From positions 806,001 to 870,000 of the forward strand of contig NZ_FO082820.1 in the NCBI RefSeq assembly GCF_000967425.1: a stretch of 64,000 nucleotides of DNA, read 5' to 3'. The DNA is from Pseudorhizobium banfieldiae (GTDB lineage Bacteria > Pseudomonadota > Alphaproteobacteria > Rhizobiales > Rhizobiaceae). Of this stretch, positions 18,503 to 27,422 are shown piece by piece. The translations under genes were made by a program, and so were the position numbers. Every line of letters starts with the position of its first letter. The first letter of the stretch is position 1. The notes under the pieces are model-generated. The model had not been told where the DNA came from. It saw only the letters and a program-made list of their open reading frames with translations, and ran no database searches.

Positions 18503-18943
18503 ATGCGCCTCAAGTCCCTCGCTCTCGCCGTCGCGATCGGCTGTCTCGGTATGTCCGTTGCCGTTGCCCAGGAGCCGCAGGTCGTGCGGCAGGAGCAGAT
18601 GAAGGCGATCGGCCAGTCGATGGGCGCGCTCGGTGCGATCGCCAAGGGCGAGAAGCCCTATGACGCAGCCGTTGTGCAGACCGCGCTTGAGGGCATCAGC
18701 ACGAATGCCAGGGCGTTCCCGGACCAGTTCCCGGCCGGCACGGAGACGGGTGCCGAAACCGAGGCCGCTCCGGCCATATGGGAAAACATGGCCGACTTCG
18801 CCGCCAAGGCGGAAAAGCTTGGCGCTGCAGCCGACACGCTTCTCGCCTCTGTTCCCGCCGATCAGGCCGGCGTCGGTGCGGCCATGAAGACGCTCGGCGC
18901 CACCTGCGGCGACTGCCACGAAACCTATCGCGTCAAGCGGTGA
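18503..18943 (+). CDS. cytochrome c' (cytochrome c556-like), copy 1
   Basis: A 146-residue secreted c-type cytochrome. The signal peptide is MRLKSLALAVAIGCLGMSVAVAQ. The heme site CGDCH lies close to the C terminus (Cys135, Cys138, His139), the hallmark of the four-helix cytochrome c' class. These periplasmic proteins bind NO or act as electron carriers; which applies is not visible. AAGGAG stands ahead of the ATG. It is a tandem duplicate of the next gene, sharing long blocks such as MGAIAKGEKPYDAAVV-like segments, PAGTE and DCHET. Confidence 0.92.
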   Translation: MRLKSLALAVAIGCLGMSVAVAQEPQVVRQEQMKAIGQSMGALGAIAKGEKPYDAAVVQTALEGISTNARAFPDQFPAGTETGAETEAAPAIWENMADFAAKAEKLGAAADTLLASVPADQAGVGAAMKTLGATCGDCHETYRVKR

Positions 18944-19023
18944 CACAGGCCGGGCTGAGGCGGCGGGCCTGCCGCCTCCCTTTCTGTGCGTTTCTCGCGC
19001 CCGCTCCCCAAGCGGTAACCCAT

Positions 19024-19040
19024 CACCGCCTTGTTACTTT
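19024..19040 (+). promoter_or_regulatory. conserved upstream element, cytochrome c' copy 2
   Basis: CACCGCCTTGTTACTTT, matching 15 of 17 bases of 18412-18428 and standing at nearly the same distance from the start codon. The duplication therefore took the promoter region along. Confidence 0.5.
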
Positions 19041-19115
19041 TCCCCTTTCGCCGCAAGGAGCATCGTGCCCGTCGTCAACAGCCGGCGGTGCCGGCACTTC
19101 GGGAGGAGTATGCGA

Positions 19116-19559
19116 ATGCTGTCGAGGTCCTGTCTTATTGCCGCTGCCGTCTGTCTCGGTCTTTCTCCGGCCCTTGCCCAGGAGGAGCCGCAGGTCGTGC
19201 GGCAGAAACTGATGAAGGAGATCGGCCAGTCGGTCGGTGCCATGGGTGCGATCGCCAAGGGCGAGAAACCCTACGACGCGGCGGTGGTCGAGCAGTCGCT
19301 GACGGTGATCAGCACGAACATTCAGGCCTTCCCGGACCATTTCCCGGCAGGAACGGAGAGCGGCCATGAGACGGAGGCGCTGCCGGCGATCTGGGAAAAG
19401 CCCGAGGAATTCCGGGCCAGTGCCGAGAAGCTTCACGCCGAAGCGCAGGCGCAGCTCGCCTCCCTGCCGGCGGACCAGGCGGCGGTTGGTGCGGCCATGC
19501 GGAATCTCGGAGCCATCTGCTCGGACTGTCACGAGACATTCCGGGCAAAGAAGCAGTAG
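19116..19559 (+). CDS. cytochrome c' (cytochrome c556-like), copy 2
   Basis: A 147-residue periplasmic cytochrome with signal peptide MLSRSCLIAAAVCLGLSPALAQ and a C-terminal heme motif CSDCHE. It aligns without long gaps to copy 1 and shares EPQVVRQ, GAIAKGEKPYDAAVV, ISTN, FPAGTE and PADQA.VGAAM. The ATG at 19116 is seven nucleotides after GGAGGAG; an ATG two codons earlier is too close to that site. Divergence between copies is large enough that they may have separate redox roles. Confidence 0.92.
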   Translation: MLSRSCLIAAAVCLGLSPALAQEEPQVVRQKLMKEIGQSVGAMGAIAKGEKPYDAAVVEQSLTVISTNIQAFPDHFPAGTESGHETEALPAIWEKPEEFRASAEKLHAEAQAQLASLPADQAAVGAAMRNLGAICSDCHETFRAKKQ

Positions 19560-19571
19560 TAAGTGAACCGG

Positions 19572-19599
19572 TGCCGGCGGTGGGATCGTGCCGCCGGCA
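19572..19599 (+). promoter_or_regulatory. intergenic hairpin between cytochrome genes
   Basis: TGCCGGCGG (19572-19580) and CCGCCGGCA (19591-19599) form a 9-bp stem with a 10-nt loop. No U-run follows, so it may protect or partly attenuate the mRNA rather than stop it. Confidence 0.4.
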
Positions 19600-19627
19600 T
19601 TGGCGAATATGATTGGAGAGAATGGGA

Positions 19628-20545
19628 ATGGCCTTGCGGTGGAAACGGGTGCTGGGTGCCGGAGCGGCGTTGGTTGCAGTCGGCGTAGCGGTCGCCTGGT
19701 TCCTGACGAAGCCGGATCCGTTCCCGGCGGAAGCCTGGGCCAATCTCGATGAGCCGGATATCGCCCGCGGCGAGATGCTGTTCTGGGCAGGCGGTTGCAC
19801 CGGCTGTCATGCAGCCAAGGGCGCGACGGGCGACGACGTCAAGGTCATGTCCGGAGGCCTGGCGCTCACCAGTCCCTTCGGCACCTTCCATGTTCCGAAC
19901 ATTTCGCCCGATCCGCAGGCCGGCATCGGCGACTGGACGTTGGTAGAGTTCGGCAATGCCATGCTGCGCGGCGTCGGTCGGGAAGGGGAGCACCTCTATC
20001 CGTCCTTTCCCTATACCTCCTATGCGCGCATGAGCCTGCAGGACGTCAACGATCTCTTCGGTTTCATGAAGACGCTGCCGGCCAGCAGCAATGTCGCGCC
20101 GCCGCACGACCTTTCCTTCCCCTTCAACATGCGCCTTGCGCTCGGCGGCTGGAAGTTCCTCTTCTTCGATGACGGCCCGCGTATCGAGCTTGCCTCCGCA
20201 GACGAAAAGCTGCAGCGGGGTCAGTTCCTCGTCGAGGGACTTGGCCATTGCGGCGAATGCCATACGCCTCGCAATGCCCTGGGTGGTCTCCAGACGGCCC
20301 AATGGCTGGGCGGCGGTCCCAATCCCGAAGGTGAGGGTCGTATCCCGAACATCACGCCCGGCTCGCAATCGGTCGGCTCCTGGAGCGAGGCCGATCTCGT
20401 CAGCTACTTCCAGACAGGCTTCACGCCTGACTACGATTCTGTCGGCGGCTCAATGGTGGAGGTGCAGAAGAACCTGTCCCACCTGCCGCAGGAGGATCTG
20501 GAGGCGATCGCCGTTTACCTGAAGGCCGTTCCGGCCCGGCAGTAG
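19628..20545 (+). CDS. membrane-anchored diheme cytochrome c
   Basis: A 305-residue protein with an uncleaved-looking N-terminal helix (residues 7-26) and two heme sites: CTGCH (Cys57, Cys60, His61) and CGECH near residue 210. Segments GGLALTSPFGTFHVPNISPD and GLGHCGECHTPRNALGG are typical of diheme subunits that take electrons from periplasmic dehydrogenases (alcohol, aldehyde, gluconate) and pass them to the respiratory chain. No dehydrogenase subunit is nearby. The ATG at 19628 is seven nucleotides after GGAGAG. It follows the cytochrome c' pair in the same direction with a 68-bp gap and may share transcription. Confidence 0.88.
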   Translation: MALRWKRVLGAGAALVAVGVAVAWFLTKPDPFPAEAWANLDEPDIARGEMLFWAGGCTGCHAAKGATGDDVKVMSGGLALTSPFGTFHVPNISPDPQAGIGDWTLVEFGNAMLRGVGREGEHLYPSFPYTSYARMSLQDVNDLFGFMKTLPASSNVAPPHDLSFPFNMRLALGGWKFLFFDDGPRIELASADEKLQRGQFLVEGLGHCGECHTPRNALGGLQTAQWLGGGPNPEGEGRIPNITPGSQSVGSWSEADLVSYFQTGFTPDYDSVGGSMVEVQKNLSHLPQEDLEAIAVYLKAVPARQ

Positions 20546-20564
20546 TCTGGTTCGGCGGGAAAGC

Positions 20565-21182
20565 CTAGGCGGCCATCAACCGTGGACGCCGAAAGATCAT
20601 CCACGCCCCCAGCGCCATCACCGCCATCATTGTGCCGCCCGCGAGGACGATGACGATGAGGCTCGGCCGGTGCTCGACGAAGTCGTGCCAGTCGGGCCCA
20701 ACCGGCGAGGCCGTGTTGAAATCGGTCGCGCTGAAGATGCAGAGCACCAGGGATGCCCCTTCTTCGACCATTTCCTTGTCCACCGCGTCGAACAAAGACC
20801 TGGAGCGATCCTGCCAGAAGGGCAGGTCGCGCATGCGCACCAGCATGGCGCGGTCGGCGGCCAGATAGGCGTGGCTGCACTCGTTCATCGGGCTTGCCTC
20901 GTCCTGGATGCTGAACGGCATCAGGCCCCAGAGGCAACGGGCAAACTGCGTGCGGCTGAACGCGAGCAGTGTGCGGATCTCTGTATCCTTCACCGCAACC
21001 CAGGAGGCGAGCGCGTGGATCTCGTCCCTGTGCCTCGCCACCACCTCCATCTGGCCGTGGCTGAGCGACGGGATCGATATGCCCGATGTGTCGCGTGGCG
21101 CACGCAGACTGTGGGCCGCGGTCTCCGATACCGGAACGGACAGCAGCATCATGGACAACAGCAGGCGACGCAGCACGAGCAT
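20565..21182 (-). CDS. hypothetical membrane-anchored protein
   Basis: A 205-residue protein of unknown family. A signal peptide (MLVLRRLLLSMMLLSVPVSETAA) leads into a periplasmic region with four cysteines, including QFARCLWGL, MNECSHAYL and LVLCIFS. A C-terminal helix (LIVIVLAGGTMMAVMALGAWMIF) ends in basic residues RRPRLMAA, so the C terminus is cytoplasmic. GGGAG precedes the ATG at 21182. It is convergent with the diheme cytochrome gene. No function can be read from motifs. Confidence 0.7.
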   Translation of the reverse strand: MLVLRRLLLSMMLLSVPVSETAAHSLRAPRDTSGISIPSLSHGQMEVVARHRDEIHALASWVAVKDTEIRTLLAFSRTQFARCLWGLMPFSIQDEASPMNECSHAYLAADRAMLVRMRDLPFWQDRSRSLFDAVDKEMVEEGASLVLCIFSATDFNTASPVGPDWHDFVEHRPSLIVIVLAGGTMMAVMALGAWMIFRRPRLMAA

Positions 21183-21269
21183 TCGCGGAAACTCCCTCGG
21201 TGGAGGGAGTAGCACACGGCAAGGTTCAACCACCAGCGATTCTCTTCTGCCTGCTGATGGCTCTTCGCC

Positions 21270-22109
21270 CTAGTGGGAGAGCAGGACCGGCATGCGCAGG
21301 TCCCGGAAGACTCCCTTGGTAGCGCCGCCGAGGATGAAGTCACGAATACGCGAATGCCCGAAGCCGCCCATGACAAGAAGGTCTGCGCCGGCCTCGGCTG
21401 CAGAAGCCTGAAGGGCTTCCGCGATCGGTCGGCCATCCAGCGGGACGCTTTTCGCCTGGGCGTCGAGGCCGCGCAACTGCAGCGACGAGGCAAGGGCCGG
21501 TGCGATGTCCCCGCGCTCCAGCTGTTTCTCATCCTGGATCGTGAGCACGGTGAGGCGCGCGTCATCGGTCAGCAGCGGCATGGCATCCGCGAGCGCCCGG
21601 GCGGCAACGCGCGTCCCATCCCACGCAATAGCGACATGGTTGATCTTCTCGGGGATCGCCGACGGAGGCACGAGGATCGCCGGGCGGCCGGACCCGAAGA
21701 CGACCGCCTGGGCAAGGTCCTGGATCGTCAGCTTGTCCTTCGCCCAGGGAAGCAGGGAAAGGTCATAGTATCGCGCCTGGATGGCGGCGGCGTCGAGGGT
21801 GAGGCCTGCTGCCAGCTTTCGGGTGGTGCATTCCGCCTTCACGGCTGTGCCAGCTTGCTGCCTGACAAGATCTTCCAGGCGGCGGCATTGAACGACGCTG
21901 TTTTCCTCGGTGGTGCGGATCATTTCAGGCAGGTCGAGGAGAACGCCTCCCAGGGCCGAGGATGCGCGCGGGATTTCCACTGAGAAGGTCTTCGCGTGAA
22001 GCTCGAGCCCCAGCGCGACTGCAACCGCCACAGCTGCCGAGACTGAATCGTCGGGGGCAATGTCCGGATAGGTGATCAGGGGCATGTAGGCGAGGCGGGC
22101 GCGGGTCAT
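21270..22109 (-). CDS. universal stress protein, two Usp domains
   Basis: A 279-residue tandem universal stress protein. The N-terminal half lacks the ATP loop; the C-terminal half keeps it in VMGGFGHSRIRDFILGGATKGV. Such proteins bind ATP and are induced by starvation, low oxygen and stress. AAAGGAAGAG precedes the ATG at 22109, which is preferred over an ATG 15 nt upstream that sits directly before that site. A perfect FixK/FNR box lies at 22166-22179, suitably placed for activation in this direction as well as toward the P-type ATPase genes. Confidence 0.88.
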   Translation of the reverse strand: MTRARLAYMPLITYPDIAPDDSVSAAVAVAVALGLELHAKTFSVEIPRASSALGGVLLDLPEMIRTTEENSVVQCRRLEDLVRQQAGTAVKAECTTRKLAAGLTLDAAAIQARYYDLSLLPWAKDKLTIQDLAQAVVFGSGRPAILVPPSAIPEKINHVAIAWDGTRVAARALADAMPLLTDDARLTVLTIQDEKQLERGDIAPALASSLQLRGLDAQAKSVPLDGRPIAEALQASAAEAGADLLVMGGFGHSRIRDFILGGATKGVFRDLRMPVLLSH

Positions 22110-22165
22110 CTCTCTTCCTTTCATCCAAGTCCGGAACAGGTGACCACAAGCTTGCCTGGTCTCCC

Positions 22166-22179
22166 TTGATCCAGATCAA
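22166..22179. promoter_or_regulatory. FixK/FNR-type box
   Basis: TTGATCCAGATCAA, a perfect TTGAT-N4-ATCAA palindrome in the divergent region. Its centre is 63-65 nt from the start codons on both sides, allowing a class II position (-41.5) for either promoter. Confidence 0.8.
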
Positions 22180-22236
22180 CCATTTTCGGTGATCCGTCGC
22201 TATCTTGCGCCATAGGACAGAAAACGGTGCCATGCG

Positions 22237-22521
22237 ATGCCACAGGATCGATATCAGACGGTGCAGGAAGTGGCTGATCGCCTGAGGGTCAGCGAGGCGA
22301 CGGTTCGCCATTGGATCAGGGACGGCGATCTTCGGGCAATCGATATCGGCAAGGGGTGGCGGGTATCGGATGCGGATCTCGAGGATTTTCTCCGGCGTCA
22401 CGAAACGCGGCCTCGGGAGACAAGCTCGCAGGATCAACTGCGGTGTCCGGGGCCGGAGCTTTCGACGATGCCCGACCGAAGCAGCATTGATGCTTCGCCC
22501 CCAACGAGACGGAATACATAG
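22237..22521 (+). CDS. MerR/excisionase-type helix-turn-helix protein
   Basis: A 94-residue protein. Residues 5-52 (QTVQEVADRLRVSEATVRHW, then DLRAIDIGKGWRVSDADLEDFL) form a winged helix-turn-helix of the excisionase family. The tail is polar and likely disordered. It lies directly before the P-type ATPase gene with 13 bp between, so the two are co-transcribed from the FixK-box promoter; a regulatory role on this operon is possible but not shown. Confidence 0.78.
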   Translation: MPQDRYQTVQEVADRLRVSEATVRHWIRDGDLRAIDIGKGWRVSDADLEDFLRRHETRPRETSSQDQLRCPGPELSTMPDRSSIDASPPTRRNT

Positions 22522-22534
22522 AGGAGAAGGACGA

Positions 22535-25189
22535 ATGCCGATCGAACAAAGCACTCTTTCGAACGCCCATGCGCGCACCGCGGAAGAATGCCTTGCCGCT
22601 CTGGATGCCGGGCCAGGTGGTCTTGCCGCGGCCGAGGCAGAGCGTCGGCTGGCTGTCTTCGGTCCCAACCGGCTTCCGGCGGCGGAAGGACGTAGCGCCT
22701 TGCGCCGCTTTCTCGGCCAGTTCCACAATGTGCTGATCTACGTCCTCCTCGGTGCAGCCGTCGTCACGGCTGCCCTCCAGCACTGGATCGATACCGGTGT
22801 GATCCTTGCGGTCGTGCTTGCCAATGCCGTGATCGGCTTCATCCAGGAAGGCAAGGCGGAGCAGGCGATGACGGCCATCCGCAACATGCTGGCGCCGCAT
22901 GCCGCGGTCCTGCGGGACGGTCGCCGTGTGACGGTGGACGGCGCGGATCTCGTGCCGGGCGACGTCGCGCTGCTGGAGGCGGGCGACAAGGTTCCCGCCG
23001 ACATGCGCCTGCTCGAGGCACGTGGCCTTGCCGCCCAGGAAGCGGTGCTGACGGGTGAATCGGTTCCGGTCGACAAGGCGGTGGGGCCGGTCGCGGACGA
23101 TGCGGCGCTCGGCGACCGCCGGTCCATGCTGTGGTCCGGCACGCTCGTCACCAAGGGTACCGCGCGGGGCGTGATTGTCTCCACGGGGCGGGCGACGGAA
23201 ATCGGCCGGATCGGCGGGCTTCTCTCCGACGTGCAGGAGATCACCACGCCGCTCGTGCAGCAGATGGATCATTTCGCGCGGTGGCTCACATTCCTGATCC
23301 TCGTCGTTGCTGGCCTGCTCCTCGTCTACGGCTACTACGTGGGCCACCACGCATTCTCGGAAATGTTCATGGTCGTAGTCGGTATTGCCGTCGCCGCAAT
23401 ACCGGAAGGGCTCCCTGCCGTCATGACGATCACGCTCGCCATAGGCGTGCAGGCAATGGCCCGGCGCAACGCGATCGTGCGCCGTCTGCCGGCGATCGAG
23501 GCGATCGGTTCGGTTTCCGTGATCTGCACCGACAAGACCGGTACGCTCACGCGAAACGAGATGGTGGTGGCAGCCGTCGAGACACCCGACGGCGCATTCG
23601 AGGTCTCCGGCGAAGGCTATGCCCCTGAGGGCGAGGTGACGCCAACGGGCGACCTCCAACGCCTTGCGGCCGCCGCTGCCCATTGCAACGATGCGGCGCT
23701 CACCTTCCGGGACGACCAGTGGACGGTCGAAGGCGATCCCATGGAGGGAGCTCTTCTGGCCTTTGCGGGCAAGGTCCGCCATCCGCGCGAGGCGCGGCGG
23801 ATCGATGCGATCCCCTTCGACAGCCGCCACCGCTACATGGCGGTTCTCAGCGAAAACGCCGACGGGCGCGTCACCCATGTCAAGGGCGCGCCCGAGCGAG
23901 TGCTTCGAATGTGTGCGGGGCTGGACTACGATCATTGGCACGAGCGTGCCGAGGCGATGGCGCTGCGCGGGCTGCGCGTCCTGGCGCTTGCCGAGCGACG
24001 GGAGGAAGCCGACGAGGTCGACGAGGCGAGCCTTTCCGGCAGCCTCACCTTCCTCGGCCTCGTCGGCCTGATCGATCCGCCTCGGCAGGAGTCCATAGCC
24101 GCCGTCGCCGAATGCCGTGCAGCCGGTATCCGCGTCAAGATGATCACCGGCGACCATGCCGGGACCGCCATGGCGATTGCCCGCCAGATCGGGCTAGAGA
24201 ACTCCGGCCGCGTTCTGACCGGCGCCGATATTGACAGGCTCGACGACGCCCAGCTTGCCCTTGAGGTGCTGTCGGTCGACATCTTTGCCCGGACCAGTCC
24301 GGAGCACAAGCTTCGGCTGGTGACGGCGCTGCAGGCCCACGGGCTCTCGGTCGCGATGACGGGCGACGGTGTCAACGACGCGCCGGCTCTCAAGCGTGCC
24401 GATGCGGGGATTGCCATGGGCCTGAAAGGCTCGGAAGCAGCCAAGGAAGCCGCCGACCTGGTGTTGGCGGACGACAATTTCGCGACTATCGCCGCGGCCG
24501 TGCGCGAGGGCCGCACCGTCTATGACAACCTCAAAAAGGTCATCACCTGGACGCTGCCGACCAATGCCGGCGAGGCGGCGACGGTGATCCTCGCGCTGCT
24601 CGCAGGTCTCGCCTTGCCGGTCACCGCGGTCCAGATACTCTGGGTGAACCTGATAACGGCGGTCACGCTTGGTCTTGCTCTCGCTTTCGAGCCCACGGAA
24701 GCCGGCACCATGGAGCGCCCGCCGCGGCCGCGCGACATGCCGATCATGTCCGGCTTTCTGGTCTGGCAGGTGACACTGGTTGCCATTCTCTTCCTGGCGG
24801 CCGTTTTCGGTGTCTTCACCTATGCGCTCGATCGTGGCTATCCGCTTCCGCTCGCCCAGACCATGGCGATGAACATGCTCGTGGTGCTGGAAATCTTCCA
24901 CCTCTTCTTCATCCGCAACATGCACGGCACCTCCCTGACATGGTCTGCGGTGCGCGGCACGCCTGTCGTGTGGCTGGTGGTCGTCATCGTTGTCCTGGCA
25001 CAGTTCGCGGTCACTTACCTGCCGCCCCTGCAGGCGATCCTCGGCACGCAGTCCGTTCCGCTGGCGGACGGCTTCCTCATCGTCGCGATTGGAGCCGTTT
25101 CCTTCACCATCACCGAGATCGAAAAGCAGATCCGTCTGGGTCTGATGAAGCGAAACTCGGGCAAGGTGTCGGCCTCTGATGACTTGTGA
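22535..25189 (+). CDS. cation-transporting P-type ATPase, CtpF/Ca2+ ATPase-like (P2A)
   Basis: An 884-residue P-type ATPase. Motifs in order: [10 protein letters not shown] (actuator), PEGLP in helix M4 (about residue 290), [10 protein letters not shown] with the phosphorylated Asp333, KGAPERVL for nucleotide binding and [11 protein letters not shown] (about 609). Helix M6 reads [18 protein letters not shown], where classical Ca2+ pumps have NLVTD, so one ion ligand is replaced by Ala, as in the CtpF branch of mycobacteria. Likely exports Ca2+ or a related cation. GGAGAAGG precedes the ATG at 22535; a longer frame overlapping the regulator gene is not used. Context with stress proteins and a FixK box suggests low-oxygen induction. 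Confidence 0.9.
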   Translation: MPIEQSTLSNAHARTAEECLAALDAGPGGLAAAEAERRLAVFGPNRLPAAEGRSALRRFLGQFHNVLIYVLLGAAVVTAALQHWIDTGVILAVVLANAVIGFIQEGKAEQAMTAIRNMLAPHAAVLRDGRRVTVDGADLVPGDVALLEAGDKVPADMRLLEARGLAAQEAVLTGESVPVDKAVGPVADDAALGDRRSMLWSGTLVTKGTARGVIVSTGRATEIGRIGGLLSDVQEITTPLVQQMDHFARWLTFLILVVAGLLLVYGYYVGHHAFSEMFMVVVGIAVAAIPEGLPAVMTITLAIGVQAMARRNAIVRRLPAIEAIGSVSVICTDKTGTLTRNEMVVAAVETPDGAFEVSGEGYAPEGEVTPTGDLQRLAAAAAHCNDAALTFRDDQWTVEGDPMEGALLAFAGKVRHPREARRIDAIPFDSRHRYMAVLSENADGRVTHVKGAPERVLRMCAGLDYDHWHERAEAMALRGLRVLALAERREEADEVDEASLSGSLTFLGLVGLIDPPRQESIAAVAECRAAGIRVKMITGDHAGTAMAIARQIGLENSGRVLTGADIDRLDDAQLALEVLSVDIFARTSPEHKLRLVTALQAHGLSVAMTGDGVNDAPALKRADAGIAMGLKGSEAAKEAADLVLADDNFATIAAAVREGRTVYDNLKKVITWTLPTNAGEAATVILALLAGLALPVTAVQILWVNLITAVTLGLALAFEPTEAGTMERPPRPRDMPIMSGFLVWQVTLVAILFLAAVFGVFTYALDRGYPLPLAQTMAMNMLVVLEIFHLFFIRNMHGTSLTWSAVRGTPVVWLVVVIVVLAQFAVTYLPPLQAILGTQSVPLADGFLIVAIGAVSFTITEIEKQIRLGLMKRNSGKVSASDDL

Positions 25190-25270
25190 TGCGGTTGGGA
25201 CTTCCGGGCCGGAGGTGTAGCGTCGGAATCTGGTGCCCCCGTTCCTGTTGAAAGCCGCGAAGGAGGCTGG

Positions 25271-26230
25271 ATGGCCCATCATCACCACCACCACGGCAGC
25301 GAGGCCGGCGACCGCCGGATGATCTGGGCGATCGGCGTCAACCTCGCTCTTACTCTCGCGCAGATCGCCGGTGGCATCCTCTCCGGCAGCCTGTCGCTGA
25401 TCGCCGACGCCCTCCACAATTTCAGCGATGCAGCCTCGCTGGTCATCGCCGCCTTTGCGCGGCGTATCGCCCGCCGTCCCTCCGACGCGACGATGACCTT
25501 CGGCTACGTCCGGGCGGAGGTGGTGGCGGCGCTCATCAACTACACGACGCTGATCGTCATCGGCCTCTACCTCGTCTACGAGGCGGTAATGCGCTTCATC
25601 ACGCCCGAGCCGATCGAGGGCTGGATCGTCGTCGGCGTAGCGGTCGTGGCGCTGCTGATCGACCTCGTCACGGCGCTTCTGACCTACACCATGTCGAAGG
25701 AGAGCATGAACATCCGCGCCGCCTTCGTCCACAATGTGGCCGATGCGCTTGGATCGGTCGGCGTCATCATCGCCGGTACGCTCATTCTCCTCTATGACTG
25801 GCAGATCGTCGATCCGATCGTCACCCTCGCGATCGCCGGCTACATTCTCTGGCAGGCGTTTGCCGAAATCGGCGGGGCGATCCGCATGCTGATGCTGGGC
25901 ACGCCTCCTGACGTCGACGTGGCGCAACTGATCGAGAGGCTCTGCGGCATAGAGGGCGTGACCGACATCCACCACGTCCACGTCTTCGCCATCGACGAAC
26001 GGTTGACGGCGATGGAGGCTCACGTGGTGGTGGCAGAGGGCCACGGCGAGACGGCGGACGCTGTCAGGAACCGTCTGAAGCAGATCGCCAACGCGGAATT
26101 CGGCATTGCCCATTCCACGCTTGAACTGACCATTGGCAGGTCATGCTGCGAGGCAGGCGAGGCGAAGGTCATCGGCCACCGCACCGGGCGATCAGCGGGG
26201 ACGGATGGCTCGAACGGCCATCAACACTGA
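25271..26230 (+). CDS. cation diffusion facilitator (CDF) metal exporter
   Basis: A 319-residue CDF transporter with six helices. Metal site residues lie in IADALHNFSDAASL (helix 2, D..H..D pattern) and FVHNVADALGS (helix 5, H..D). The C-terminal cytoplasmic domain (about 210-290) includes HHVHVFAIDERLTAMEAHVVV. The N terminus starts MAHHHHHHGSEAGDR, a natural run of six histidines, and the C terminus ends GHQH; both may bind metal. CDF proteins export Zn2+, Co2+, Cd2+ or Ni2+ by proton exchange. AAGGAGG precedes the ATG. It follows the P-type ATPase by 81 bp on the same strand. Confidence 0.9.
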   Translation: MAHHHHHHGSEAGDRRMIWAIGVNLALTLAQIAGGILSGSLSLIADALHNFSDAASLVIAAFARRIARRPSDATMTFGYVRAEVVAALINYTTLIVIGLYLVYEAVMRFITPEPIEGWIVVGVAVVALLIDLVTALLTYTMSKESMNIRAAFVHNVADALGSVGVIIAGTLILLYDWQIVDPIVTLAIAGYILWQAFAEIGGAIRMLMLGTPPDVDVAQLIERLCGIEGVTDIHHVHVFAIDERLTAMEAHVVVAEGHGETADAVRNRLKQIANAEFGIAHSTLELTIGRSCCEAGEAKVIGHRTGRSAGTDGSNGHQH

Positions 26231-26245
26231 CCGTCGTCGTCGCGG

Positions 26246-26815
26246 CTAGCTGCGATGCTCCCGCGAGAAGGCGGCAATCTCCGCTTCCGCCTCCGCTCCC
26301 CAAAGGTCGAGCGCCTTGAGGATCTCGATCGTGAACGTCACCGGCGCACTGCCCGGCGCGGTAACGACGCCCGCATGCGAGACCGCCTGCGGCTGGTCGC
26401 GGTAGAGCGCCTCGCCGCGATAGGCCGCCTGCCGCTTGTGCGACGCGAGTGAGTTTCCGGTATGGGCGACACTGTTCAGGATGCCCGTGGCCGCAAGCAC
26501 GCTCGCGGCCGCGCAGATGCCCGCCACGACCTTCCCGGCAGCGTGGAATGCCTGCACATGCGCGGTGAAATCGGGAGCTTCCTCCGTTTCCCAGGCGAGG
26601 CCGCCGGGGATCACCAGCGCGTCGAAGACCGCCGGGTCGAGCACATCGTAGGCAAGATCCGACGTGATCCTCATGCCGCCCATCGAAACGACGGCGTCGC
26701 CGTCCGGGGAGGCGGTCACGACATCCGCCTGGAGATAGCTGCGTGCCACCGCCATCAGCAGCGCGCATTCCCAATCTGCGAAATGCGGCGTCAGTGCAAT
26801 GGCGATGCGGGTCAT
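26246..26815 (-). CDS. DJ-1/PfpI family protein
   Basis: A 189-residue protein with the class I glutamine amidotransferase-like fold. The nucleophilic elbow is VAGICAAASVLAATGIL (Cys near 101), preceded by DALVIPGGLAWE. Members are glyoxalases, deglycases, proteases or chaperones; the activity cannot be told. It lies 16 bp downstream of a GNAT acetyltransferase gene in the same direction, so both form an operon behind the leader and hairpin at 27365-27476. Confidence 0.85.
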   Translation of the reverse strand: MTRIAIALTPHFADWECALLMAVARSYLQADVVTASPDGDAVVSMGGMRITSDLAYDVLDPAVFDALVIPGGLAWETEEAPDFTAHVQAFHAAGKVVAGICAAASVLAATGILNSVAHTGNSLASHKRQAAYRGEALYRDQPQAVSHAGVVTAPGSAPVTFTIEILKALDLWGAEAEAEIAAFSREHRS

Positions 26816-26831
26816 CTCGGTTTCCTCAGGA

Positions 26832-27320
26832 TCAGGCGATTGCCTGCATGTAGCGCATGCCGGTCACCGGGCGCGGGCGGAAGTCCAACTGCTCGTAGAA
26901 GCGGTGGGCGGCGAAATTACCGGTGGCGGCGCTGACGGAAAGATAATCGCAGCCGGCAGTGCGGGCAATCTCGCGGGCCCGCGAAACGAGATGGTGGCCG
27001 ATGCCGTTGCCGCGCTGGCCGTCGCGGACGAAAAGGTGGTGAAGGTCCATGCCGCGGGTGCCGGTATCGGCCCTGTAGAGTGGCACGAGGATGGCGTATC
27101 CCATCAGACCCTCGCCGCTGTCGGCCACCAGCGCCTGGATCCACGGCATCGGGCCGAACAGGTCCCGCTCCAGCTTGTCTGGCGTCATTCCGGCAGCATC
27201 GCCATGATGGGCAGCGAGAAGCGCGATCATCTCGTTGACCTCGGGAAGATCATGGCGCTTGGCGGCGCGAATGGTGACGACCGCCGGGCGGGGAAGGGTG
27301 ATTTCGGTATCTTCGGTCAT
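26832..27320 (-). CDS. GNAT-family N-acetyltransferase
   Basis: A 162-residue acetyltransferase. The acetyl-CoA loop reads LFVRDGQRGNGIGHHLVSRA (about 100-120), and the C terminus has NFAAHRFYEQLDFRP, the typical last strands. The substrate, probably a small amine or amino acid, is not known. GAGGAAGCTGAA precedes the ATG. The 5' region holds a promoter, a 17-codon leader frame rich in aromatic codons and a terminator-like hairpin ending about 45 nt before this start, suggesting attenuation by charged aromatic tRNA levels. That would hint at a substrate linked to aromatic amino acids. Confidence 0.88.
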   Translation of the reverse strand: MTEDTEITLPRPAVVTIRAAKRHDLPEVNEMIALLAAHHGDAAGMTPDKLERDLFGPMPWIQALVADSGEGLMGYAILVPLYRADTGTRGMDLHHLFVRDGQRGNGIGHHLVSRAREIARTAGCDYLSVSAATGNFAAHRFYEQLDFRPRPVTGMRYMQAIA

Positions 27321-27364
27321 TTCAGCTTCCTCTGGGTATTTGTGCCGTCAGGAGGAGCCGTCTT

Positions 27365-27397
27365 GAAACAACAAAGCCGCCTGACGGCGGCTTGTTG
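27365..27397 (-). terminator. attenuator-like terminator in the GNAT leader
   Basis: On the minus strand CAACAAGCCGCC, loop GTCA, GGCGGCTTTGTTG, then TTTC: a 12-bp stem with one bulge and a short U-tract. The segment GGGCGGCT at 27414-27421, just after the leader stop codon, can pair with AGCCGCC of the left arm instead, giving an antiterminator. Confidence 0.65.
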
Positions 27398-27422
27398 ACA
27401 TTGTGATCTGTCGAGCCGCCCG

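Noticed and set aside
22316-26113. Long minus-strand frames opposite the P-type ATPase and CDF genes
   Set aside because: Composition is rich in Arg, Asp, His and Gly without motifs, and the plus-strand genes are well supported.
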